From Bacteroidales bacterium (GTDB taxonomy: Bacteria > Bacteroidota > Bacteroidia > Bacteroidales > UBA4181), in the NCBI GenBank assembly GCA_031260845.1, contig JAISKR010000213.1:1-5188 (forward strand): DNA of 5,188 nt. The letters run 5' to 3'. Numbering within the stretch: the stretch's first letter is position 1; every line of letters starts with the position of its first letter. The position numbers and the translations under genes were made by a program. Positions 1 to 5,188 of the stretch are shown piece by piece. Under the pieces are notes generated by a model. It was not told the origin of the DNA. It saw nothing but the letters and a program-made list of their open reading frames with translations, and made no database searches.

Positions 1-25
1 TTTAATTTATTTTTTTATTTGATAA

Positions 26-54
26 ACCTACGAAACTTTCGTAGGTCTGTTTTT
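26..54. terminator. Intrinsic terminator-like hairpin
   Basis: A perfect 9-bp stem (ACCTACGAA at 26-34 pairing with TTCGTAGGT at 38-46) closes on a 3-nt loop. On the plus strand it is followed by CTG and a run of T (50-54), so it fits best as a terminator for a plus-strand gene lying left of the window. It also sits 31-51 nt past the citrate synthase stop codon, where a minus-strand transcript would fold the same stem but be followed only by UUUAUC. It may therefore serve both converging transcripts. The stem is seen directly; the direction of action is inference. Confidence 0.7.
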
Positions 55-76
55 ACCGCCTATCCCTTTATTCTTT

Positions 77-1420
77 CTATCGATTTTTGATTGAAAGATA
101 CTCTTGTGTATCCAGTACATTGCGGTAGGCAGGGCGGATAATGCGCTTGCTCTTGAAGGTAAGTTCTTCGATGCGGTGCGCTGTCCAGCCGACTATGCGG
201 GACATGGCGAAGAGCGGCGTATAGATTTCCTGCGGCAATCCTATCATTTCATACACAAAGCCCGAATAAAAATCAATGTTGGAAGACACGGTTTTCCTGC
301 CTCCGTTAAATTCATTGAAGCATTTGATGGCTCTTTCTTCCAACAGTTCGAGGAAGGTAAAATCCTTGTCGCATTTCTTTTCTTTGGCTAATTCGCGGGC
401 TATGTCTTTCAACAGTAAAGCCCTTGGGTCGGAAATAGTATAAACGGCGTGACCGATGCCATAAATCAATCCGGTACGGTTATACACTTCTTTGTTGAGC
501 ATTCGCATGAAATAGTTGTCTATTTCATCGATGTTTGTCCAGTCGGAAATATTTTCCTGCAAATGATGGAACATATCCACCACCTGAATGTTGGCGCCTC
601 CGTGCAGGGGACCTTTCAGCGAACCGATACCGGCTGCGATGGACGAATAGGTGTCCGTGCCGGTGGAACTGGTGACGCGCACGGTAAAAGTGGAATTGTT
701 ACCGCCGCCGTGCTCCGCCTGCAACACCAATAGCAAGTCCAAAGTGCGGGCTTCCAATTGCGTGTATTCTTTTTTCAGCATATACAGGAAGTTTTCGGCA
801 ATGGACAGGCTTTCGTTGGGATGGCGGATGTGCAGTGAACGTCCGTGCGTACTGTGCCGATAGATATTATAGGCGTATGCAATGATGGTGGGAAACTTAG
901 AAATCAGGTCAATGGACTGGCGCATCAGGTTATCGGCGGAAGTGTCGTCCGGATTGGCGTCGAAATTGTACATTTCCAGCACACTGCGAGCAAGAATATT
1001 CATGATATTCTGCCCTTCGAGGTCGATGATGTTCATCTTGGTCTTCTGTTCCAGCGCCATGTGCTCATTAATCAATTCCGAAAAATTGCCGAGTTCTTCC
1101 TTGTCGGGCAGTTTTCCCGACAGCATCAGATAGGCAACTTCCTCAAATCCAAAACGTTTGTCTTTGAGTAAAGCGTGTACGATGTCCTCTATGTCATAAC
1201 CACGATAGAACAATTTACCGGGGATAGCCTTCAATGTGCCTTCCGGTGTGCGTTCGTAGCCAACTACGTTACCTATTTGCGTCAGTCCGACCAACACGCC
1301 GGAACCGTCTTCATTGCGAAGTCCTCGTTTGACATTGTATTTGACAAACAGGTCGTTATCAATTTTGCTGGTCGTTTTTACCGACTCAGACAATTTGTAA
1401 ATGAGATATTCTTTTTTCAT
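77..1420 (-). CDS. gltA: Citrate synthase
   Basis: This 447-residue cytoplasmic enzyme condenses acetyl-CoA with oxaloacetate to give citrate and CoA, the entry step of the TCA branch leading to 2-oxoglutarate and glutamate. All three catalytic residues of the family can be placed: His273 in PLHGGAN, His324 in GIGHAVYTISDPR, and Asp383 in NIDFYSG. Oxaloacetate-binding candidates are His237 (AEHGGGNNST), Arg333 (DPR) and Arg408 (SRIVGW). The length is full for the Bacteroides-type enzyme. The frame stays open upstream to 1678, but that extension would run antisense through the permease gene and across the promoter, so the ATG at 1418-1420, giving MKKEYLIYKL, is chosen; it lies about 20 nt after the predicted transcription start. 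The stop is TAG at 77-79. No aconitase or isocitrate dehydrogenase gene is visible beside it in this window. A 2-methylcitrate synthase activity cannot be excluded from sequence alone. Confidence 0.95.
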   Translation of the reverse strand: MKKEYLIYKLSESVKTTSKIDNDLFVKYNVKRGLRNEDGSGVLVGLTQIGNVVGYERTPEGTLKAIPGKLFYRGYDIEDIVHALLKDKRFGFEEVAYLMLSGKLPDKEELGNFSELINEHMALEQKTKMNIIDLEGQNIMNILARSVLEMYNFDANPDDTSADNLMRQSIDLISKFPTIIAYAYNIYRHSTHGRSLHIRHPNESLSIAENFLYMLKKEYTQLEARTLDLLLVLQAEHGGGNNSTFTVRVTSSTGTDTYSSIAAGIGSLKGPLHGGANIQVVDMFHHLQENISDWTNIDEIDNYFMRMLNKEVYNRTGLIYGIGHAVYTISDPRALLLKDIARELAKEKKCDKDFTFLELLEERAIKCFNEFNGGRKTVSSNIDFYSGFVYEMIGLPQEIYTPLFAMSRIVGWTAHRIEELTFKSKRIIRPAYRNVLDTQEYLSIKNR

Positions 1421-1445
1421 GTAAAGATAATTAATAAATGGATTA

Positions 1446-1453
1446 CAAAGGTA
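1446..1453 (-). promoter_or_regulatory. -7 promoter element of citrate synthase
   Basis: Read on the minus strand this is TACCTTTG, an exact match to the Bacteroidota housekeeping -7 consensus TAnnTTTG. It predicts transcription starting near 1441 and a leader of about 20 nt before the ATG ending at 1420. A clear TTTG -33 box is not seen; the expected region is an A/T-rich stretch. No Shine-Dalgarno sequence precedes the start, as is common in this phylum. Confidence 0.65.
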
Positions 1454-1515
1454 CGTTTTTTTCTTAAATAAAAATAATTTTTCATAAAAATTTCTGCAAT
1501 AAAAATATTGTTTTG

Positions 1516-1523
1516 TACTTTTG
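1516..1523 (+). promoter_or_regulatory. -7 promoter element of amino acid permease
   Basis: TACTTTTG matches the Bacteroidota TAnnTTTG consensus exactly. A possible but imperfect -33 box (TTTC, 1491-1494) lies 21 nt upstream. Transcription would start near 1528, leaving only about 10 nt of leader before the ATG at 1539. This matters for the start call: the TTG at 1521 lies inside the promoter element and so cannot be the start codon if this promoter is the one used. Confidence 0.65.
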
Positions 1524-1538
1524 TGCAAAATTACTTTG

Positions 1539-2993
1539 ATGTTCGACAAATTATTCAAAAAGAAAGATATAGCCACAATGGTGGCAGAATCAGACGATTC
1601 GCAAGGCGGTTTGAGAAGAAGTTTGAAGGTATCCCATTTGGTAGCCTTGGGTGTAGGTGCGATAGTCGGCGCCGGCATATTCGTTATTACCGGACAGGCG
1701 GCGGCAAATTATGCCGGTCCCGCTCTGACCATTTCGTTTCTCATTTCGGCGGCGGGATGTATCCTGTCTGCCTTGTGTTACGCCGAGTTTGCAGCCATGT
1801 TGCCCGTTTCGGGAAGCGTATATTCATACAGTTATGCCACTATGGGCGAGTTTTTGGCGTGGTTCATCGGTTGGGATTTGATTTTGGAATATCTTTTTGC
1901 CTGTTCTACCGTTGCTGTTGCATGGTCGGGCTATATCCAAAGTCTGTTTCAGGGTTGGAATATCCATTTGTCCGAAAAAATGATGATGTCCACCCTCGAT
2001 CATACCGCTGACGGATGGGTATTCACAGGCAGCATCATCAACTTTCCGGCTGTGTTCATTGTCGCGCTGGTCGCCACCTTCCTTTTGGGCGGTATCAGGC
2101 AATCTTCGCTCATCAACAACGTCATTGTGGTGATAAAGGTGGGCGTCATCTTGCTGTTCATCGGGTTTGGCATTTCTCATATTGACACGGGCAACTGGGT
2201 GCCTTACATTCCCGAAAACACCGGCGAATACGGACATTTCGGATGGAGCGGTATTCTTCGCGGCGCAGCGCTGGTGTTTTTCGCCTTTCTCGGCTTCGAC
2301 GCCCTTTCCACAGCGGCTCAGGAAACGCATAATCCTCAAAAAGATATGCCCAAAGGCATCCTTATTTCGCTGATTGTTTGCGCGTTGCTGTATGTGGCTG
2401 TAACAGCAGTGCTCACCGGTATTGTCAACTACAAGGATTTGAACGTGGACGCACCCATTGCCGTTGCCATCGACAAAGCCGGTGAAAGCCTCAGTTGGCT
2501 GAGTCCTTTCATCAAATTAGGCGCTATCGCAGGGCTTAGTTCCGTTATTTTGGTGATGATGCTGGGGCAAACCCGCATATATTACGCCATTTCAAAGGAT
2601 GGAATGCTTCCGAAACTGTTTTCAAAAATTCACAGCAAAACCCGTATTCCGCACAATGCTACTGTCTTTGCAGGAATTGTTACCGCAATTGTTGCCGGAC
2701 TGTTTCCGCTGCACGTTCTCAATGAACTGGTTTCCATCGGCACTCTGATGGCGTTTACTATCGTTTGCATTTCGGTGGTGGTGTTGCGTGTCACCCAACC
2801 CGCGCTGAAACGTCCGTTTAAAGTGCCGTTTGTGCCGTTTATACCCATCTTGGGCGCCATTTTTTGCTTGGCGCAGATGGTTTCGCTGCCTTGGAACACT
2901 TGGTTCAGGCTTATATGCTGGACTATCGTCGGATTCATCATCTATTTCACTTATGGTATGAAACATAGCAAACTGAATCATCCTAAAAAATGA
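1539..2993 (+). CDS. Amino acid permease, APC superfamily (CAT-like)
   Basis: This 484-residue inner-membrane protein is a secondary transporter that most likely imports amino acids with protons. About 12 hydrophobic segments are visible, roughly at residues 33-52, 62-83, 105-130, 168-185, 195-214, 240-258, 274-296, 323-345, 373-390, 395-417, 428-450 and 454-472. TM1 carries the unwound substrate-site motif GAIVGAGIF (40-48). TM6 and the next loop read AFLGFDALSTAAQETHNPQ (249-267), and the loop after TM8 reads GQTRIYYAISKDGMLP (343-358); both are hallmarks of the cationic amino acid transporter (CAT/YfnA) branch. Substrate is not decided by these motifs: members of this branch carry cationic or broad neutral amino acids. 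The charged N-terminus (MFDKLFKKKD) is cytoplasmic by the positive-inside rule. An in-frame TTG at 1521 would add six residues but overlaps the promoter element, so ATG 1539 is preferred. It is transcribed divergently from citrate synthase. Confidence 0.9.
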   Translation: MFDKLFKKKDIATMVAESDDSQGGLRRSLKVSHLVALGVGAIVGAGIFVITGQAAANYAGPALTISFLISAAGCILSALCYAEFAAMLPVSGSVYSYSYATMGEFLAWFIGWDLILEYLFACSTVAVAWSGYIQSLFQGWNIHLSEKMMMSTLDHTADGWVFTGSIINFPAVFIVALVATFLLGGIRQSSLINNVIVVIKVGVILLFIGFGISHIDTGNWVPYIPENTGEYGHFGWSGILRGAALVFFAFLGFDALSTAAQETHNPQKDMPKGILISLIVCALLYVAVTAVLTGIVNYKDLNVDAPIAVAIDKAGESLSWLSPFIKLGAIAGLSSVILVMMLGQTRIYYAISKDGMLPKLFSKIHSKTRIPHNATVFAGIVTAIVAGLFPLHVLNELVSIGTLMAFTIVCISVVVLRVTQPALKRPFKVPFVPFIPILGAIFCLAQMVSLPWNTWFRLICWTIVGFIIYFTYGMKHSKLNHPKK

Positions 2994-3058
2994 GAATTTT
3001 TGATAATTGTACGCAACGTTTTTAAAAAATGCCATCTATATATAAAGGTAAATCATCA

Positions 3059-3985
3059 ATGAATAAAAAATATGTAGTTGTATTATTCGTTCTCGGAATC
3101 TTGGCGGTTGCTTGCAGCAAAGAAGAATCCGAAACCAAATTGATTGAGGAAGAGCAAAAATTGGACGAATGGATAATAGCCCATGATATAAATGCAAAAA
3201 AAATCACTAACGGCGTGTATATTGACGTTGCAGAAACGTCACAGCCCAAACCGGAAGCCGGTCAATATATATTGGTCAATTACAGACTGCGGTTTTTGGA
3301 GGACTTCGCGCTGGAAATGTCCAGTTTTGCCAATGATGACGGTCTGTATCCACAGAAATATGTTTACGGAGGACCGGAATTGTGGCAACTGACAGCGCCG
3401 TTGGTAGGAATTTATCCCGCCGTAGCCAAGATAGGCGAGGGGCAAAATGCAAATATCTACTTTTCTTCCCGTCACAACGAATTTTCGGGTATAGATTTCA
3501 AGTCGAGACGGATGGAAGTGGAACTCGTTAAAATCATACCGGCTTTATCGCTCTATCAGGACAGTCTGAGTTATCATCATATTGCTGACGGGGGACAGTG
3601 CGTCAAAATTGATACCATCTCAGCGCAGACAAATTCCGACCAAAAAGGCTATCATATCCTGTATTCCGTCATTGACGAGGGAAAAGGGGAAAGCATGAAG
3701 GGGAAAGCCGTTGTCAACACGAAATTCAAGGCATATTACGCATTGCAAAAATCTAAAAAAATATTTTGTGCCAGCGAAGAAAAAATAAATATTATCAGCG
3801 ACACCCGATTTCATGCTTTTACCAACAATAATTACATTGATGAAATTGTGCGGAAAATGAAAATCGGCGGTCAGTTGCGGATAGCCATGCCTTCCGCTCT
3901 TTTGATAAAATATTCCGATCTGGACTATCAATATGTCGTTCCCATGGGTGCGATTGTTCTTTTCGACATAGAAATTATTGAGTAA
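3059..3985 (+). CDS. Lipoprotein with two diverged FKBP-like domains
   Basis: This 308-residue protein begins with a lipoprotein signal peptide: MNKK, a hydrophobic core at 5-18, and a lipobox ending in Cys19 (AVAC). The residues after the cysteine, S-K-E-E, match the pattern (Lys then two acidic residues at +3 to +5) known to send Bacteroidota lipoproteins to the outer surface of the outer membrane. After an acidic helical stretch (22-40), two FKBP-type peptidyl-prolyl isomerase-like halves follow, about 50-160 and 195-308. The second ends in the clear FKBP pattern KMKIGGQLRIAMPSAL (266-281) then VPMGAIVLFDIEI (294-306). The usual active-site residues are not conserved: the F-D pair appears as F-C (236-237), the W of the central helix is absent, and the AYG tyrosine motif is missing, so a binding or chaperone role is as likely as catalysis. 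An upstream ATG at 3029 would place ten extra residues before the signal peptide; ATG 3059, with AAAGG ten bases upstream, is preferred. It lies 65 bp after the permease with no visible promoter. Confidence 0.75.
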   Translation: MNKKYVVVLFVLGILAVACSKEESETKLIEEEQKLDEWIIAHDINAKKITNGVYIDVAETSQPKPEAGQYILVNYRLRFLEDFALEMSSFANDDGLYPQKYVYGGPELWQLTAPLVGIYPAVAKIGEGQNANIYFSSRHNEFSGIDFKSRRMEVELVKIIPALSLYQDSLSYHHIADGGQCVKIDTISAQTNSDQKGYHILYSVIDEGKGESMKGKAVVNTKFKAYYALQKSKKIFCASEEKINIISDTRFHAFTNNNYIDEIVRKMKIGGQLRIAMPSALLIKYSDLDYQYVVPMGAIVLFDIEIIE

Positions 3986-4011
3986 TTTTTTTTTGTATGT
4001 AATTTTTTTCG

Positions 4012-4019
4012 TATCTTTA
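4012..4019 (+). promoter_or_regulatory. Candidate -7 promoter element of the sigma factor gene
   Basis: TATCTTTA differs from the TAnnTTTG consensus only in the last base. A TTTG at 3992-3995 could be the -33 box, but its spacing of 16 nt is shorter than the usual 19-21. Transcription would start near 4024, giving a leader of about 65 nt. The flanking sequence holds two T tracts (3986-3994 and 4003-4009). Confidence 0.45.
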
Positions 4020-4090
4020 CGCCCTAAAATTTCATCAAAAAAGCCTATAGAAAATATTTCTTTACTCTCATAATTAATTGAATCAATCGC

Positions 4091-4690
4091 ATGATAGATT
4101 TACAAGAAATGTCAGACCAAATGCTGATTCAGCAGTTTGTGGATGGCAACGGAAAGGGTTTTGAAATATTGTTGGAACGCTATCAAAAAAAGTTGTTCTC
4201 TTATATTTTTTATTCCGTCAAGAACAAGCAGACCGCCGAAGATATCTTTCAGGAAACGTGCATGAAAGCCATCACGTCTCTGACAGAAAAACGTTATTCC
4301 GATTCGGGACGGTTCCTGCCGTGGTTGACGCGCATTGCGCACAATCTGATTATTGATATGTACCGACAGGAAAAGCAATTGGCTCTGAGCACCACCGACA
4401 ACTTCAATTTTCCGGTACTCAACTCTATGAAATATGCTGAAAACACCGTGGAAGAAAACATGGTGCAGCGGCAAATTTACGACGAAGTGCGCCAATTAAT
4501 CAATTATCTTCCCGACGAGCAGAAAGAAATTATTCTGCTGCGGCATTACGGCGATTTGAGTTTCAAGGAAATTGCAGACCACACCAACGTAAGCATCAAC
4601 ACGGCATTGGGAAGAATGAGGTATGCGCTTATCAACCTGCGCAGGCTGATAAAGGAAAAAAACCTTCAATTGACCGTATCCTTGAAATAA
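4091..4690 (+). CDS. ECF-type RNA polymerase sigma-70 factor
   Basis: This 199-residue protein is an alternative sigma factor that would direct core RNA polymerase to a particular promoter set. Region 2 spans about 22-95: core-binding and -10 recognition sequences include FEILLERYQKKLFSYI, AEDIFQETCMKA (49-60) and FLPWLTRIAHNLIIDMYR (75-92). A linker of about 35 residues follows, then region 4 at about 131-188, with LPDEQKEIILLRHYGDLS leading into the helix-turn-helix FKEIADHTNVSINTALGRMR. Regions 1.2 and 3 are missing, which defines the ECF group. The start at ATG 4091 gives the N-terminus expected for this family; an internal ATG at 4109 would give a protein six residues shorter and cannot be ruled out. 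No anti-sigma factor gene follows on the same strand: the next gene is convergent. Its target genes and inducing signal are unknown from this window. Confidence 0.93.
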   Translation: MIDLQEMSDQMLIQQFVDGNGKGFEILLERYQKKLFSYIFYSVKNKQTAEDIFQETCMKAITSLTEKRYSDSGRFLPWLTRIAHNLIIDMYRQEKQLALSTTDNFNFPVLNSMKYAENTVEENMVQRQIYDEVRQLINYLPDEQKEIILLRHYGDLSFKEIADHTNVSINTALGRMRYALINLRRLIKEKNLQLTVSLK

Positions 4691-4714
4691 GGGTAAAAAA
4701 TACGTTTTAATGGT

Positions 4715-4777
4715 GTGATTCGATTGTGATTCATGGTGAGACAATTGTGATTCATAGTGATTCGATGGTTATTAGTG
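4715..4777. repeat. Six GTGATTC-type short repeats with 10/11-bp alternation
   Basis: Just past the sigma factor gene, units starting GTGA or similar occur at 4715, 4726, 4736, 4747, 4757 and 4768, with lengths alternating 11, 10, 11, 10, 11, 10. Four contain exact GTGATTC (4715-4721, 4726-4732, 4747-4753, 4757-4763); the third (GTGAGACAATT) and sixth (GTTATTAGTG) are diverged. Seen at larger scale it is a 21-bp tandem repeat, with ATTGTGATTCAT identical at 4723-4734 and 4744-4755. Function is unknown. It could be a slippage-derived microsatellite or a phased protein-binding array. Confidence 0.75.
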
Positions 4778-4778
4778 G

Positions 4779-4802
4779 CTACAAATCCCATCGGGATTGT
4801 AG
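4779..4802. repeat. Inverted repeat, hairpin 1 of an intergenic pair
   Basis: CTACAAATCCC (4779-4789) pairs with GGGATTGTAG (4793-4802) around the loop ATC, giving 10 base pairs with one bulged A. No T run follows on either strand, so it is not a standard intrinsic terminator. It lies between the 3' ends of two converging genes, a typical site for REP-like or other small mobile hairpin repeats. Assignment to such a family is inference. Confidence 0.6.
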
Positions 4803-4836
4803 TTCGGTAGAAGATGAAATATACCCACCCCAACCC

Positions 4837-4855
4837 TGTATCCTGTAAGGATGCA
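4837..4855. repeat. Inverted repeat, hairpin 2 of an intergenic pair
   Basis: TGTATCCT (4837-4844) pairs with AGGATGCA (4848-4855) around the loop GTA: eight pairs, one of them G-U. Its core ATCCT-nnn-AGGAT is the same as the core ATCCC-nnn-GGGAT of the hairpin at 4779-4802 except for the loop-closing pair, which is changed on both sides so that pairing is kept. No T run follows directly on either strand. The T run at 4885-4891 is too far away to make it a terminator. Confidence 0.55.
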
Positions 4856-4890
4856 ACCCTTCTCTTGTTCATGGTAGTATTGCGTTTTTT

Positions 4891-5188
4891 TCATTTCCAC
4901 TCAAAATCGTAATATTCCCTACACTCGCGATATTGTATGGAATCGTTAAACCCGCTGAATCCGAAGCCGTTCCAGCGGTAGCACATCAGTCGTCTATTCG
5001 TTGTATTTTTGTTCGTCATGATGAACGAATCGCCTCTGTGCAAGACACATAACGTTTGGTTGTCCGATGGGGATATGTGCGCATCAAGGATGGGAAATGC
5101 CAGCGCCGAGCCTCGCCAGCGGGCGTAAATTCCTTTTTCGTCCGCCTCATATACGTAGGGGCGCAGCGCAATCTCGTTGTCCATGTCC
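4891..5188 (-). CDS. Unrecognised protein, C-terminal part (cut by window edge)
   Basis: The reading frame ends at a TGA at 4891-4893 and is open to the right edge. The ATG at 5182-5184 gives 97 residues, but the codon before it (GAC) is also open, there is no room to see a promoter, and the sequence has no signal peptide, so this is most likely the end of a longer protein. I do not recognise the family. Visible features are an aromatic-rich, beta-strand-like pattern with WRGSALAFPILDA (23-35), VLHRGDSF (47-54) and CYRWNGFGFSGF (68-79), ending YYDFEWK. There are no membrane segments. The YRWNG-F pattern is loosely like strands in beta-propeller (FG-GAP/VCBS-type) proteins of this phylum, which is only a guess. 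It converges on the sigma factor gene across a 200-bp gap. Confidence 0.6.
   Translation of the reverse strand, partial: DMDNEIALRPYVYEADEKGIYARWRGSALAFPILDAHISPSDNQTLCVLHRGDSFIMTNKNTTNRRLMCYRWNGFGFSGFNDSIQYRECREYYDFEWK

Noticed and set aside
845..1171. Plus-strand open frame of 108 residues inside citrate synthase
   Set aside because: It is antisense to conserved citrate synthase sequence and has no recognisable motif or promoter.
1421..1678. N-terminal extension of the citrate synthase frame (86 extra residues beginning MPAPTIAP)
   Set aside because: It runs antisense through the start of the permease gene, crosses both promoter elements, and has no citrate synthase-like sequence; homology begins at MKKEYLIYK.
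1824..2339. Minus-strand 171-residue open frame inside the permease gene
   Set aside because: It is a shadow of the membrane protein coding strand: no domain, low-complexity charged composition, and the plus-strand product is well supported along its whole length.
2994..3058. Separate promoter for the FKBP-like lipoprotein
   Set aside because: No TAnnTTTG element is present in the 65-bp gap; the TATATATAAAGG stretch does not fit the consensus, so read-through from the permease is simpler.
3972..3994. Weak hairpin (AAATTA/TAATTT) plus nine Ts at the end of the FKBP-like gene as a terminator
   Set aside because: The stem is six A-T pairs with no G-C and overlaps the stop codon, so it is too weak to call. 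The T run may instead belong to the sigma factor promoter region.
4666..4872. Minus-strand 68-residue open frame with a repeated TMNHN motif
   Set aside because: The seven-residue repeat is only the 21-bp DNA repeat read in frame. The frame also overlaps the sigma factor 3' end and both hairpins, and has no promoter or family resemblance.

Overview
The window looks like a chromosomal segment of a member of the Bacteroidota, probably the order Bacteroidales. The reasons are: promoter-like TAnnTTTG (-7) elements with no clear Shine-Dalgarno sequences, AT-rich gaps between genes of moderate GC, a citrate synthase starting MKKEYLIYKLSE of the Bacteroides type, a lipoprotein whose residues after the cysteine (S-K-E-E) resemble the Bacteroidota surface-export signal, and a sigma factor ending in the NTALGRMRYALINLRR helix common in that phylum. 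Genus cannot be fixed by eye.

Layout: (1) 1-76 is a gene end region with a perfect 9-bp hairpin that looks like an intrinsic terminator. (2) 77-1420, minus strand, is citrate synthase (gltA). (3) 1421-1538 is a divergent promoter region with one exact TAnnTTTG element facing each way. (4) 1539-2993, plus strand, is a 12-TM amino acid permease of the APC superfamily, CAT-like. (5) 3059-3985, plus, is a lipoprotein with two diverged FKBP-like domains. (6) 4091-4690, plus, is an ECF-type RNA polymerase sigma factor with its own likely promoter. (7) 4691-4890 is a 200-bp gap between convergent genes holding six short repeats of about 10.5 bp and two related hairpins. (8) 4891 to the right edge, minus strand, is the C-terminal part of a protein I do not recognise.

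The genes do not form an obvious pathway. Citrate synthase feeds the TCA branch towards 2-oxoglutarate and glutamate, and the divergent permease imports amino acids, so shared control by carbon/nitrogen state is conceivable but not shown. The permease and the FKBP-like lipoprotein are 65 bp apart with no visible promoter between them, so they may be co-transcribed. The sigma factor has no anti-sigma gene directly downstream. I found no CRISPR array, transposase, tRNA or rRNA, and nothing that amounts to a clear new multi-gene system. The most unexplained part is the repeat/hairpin block at 4715-4855.
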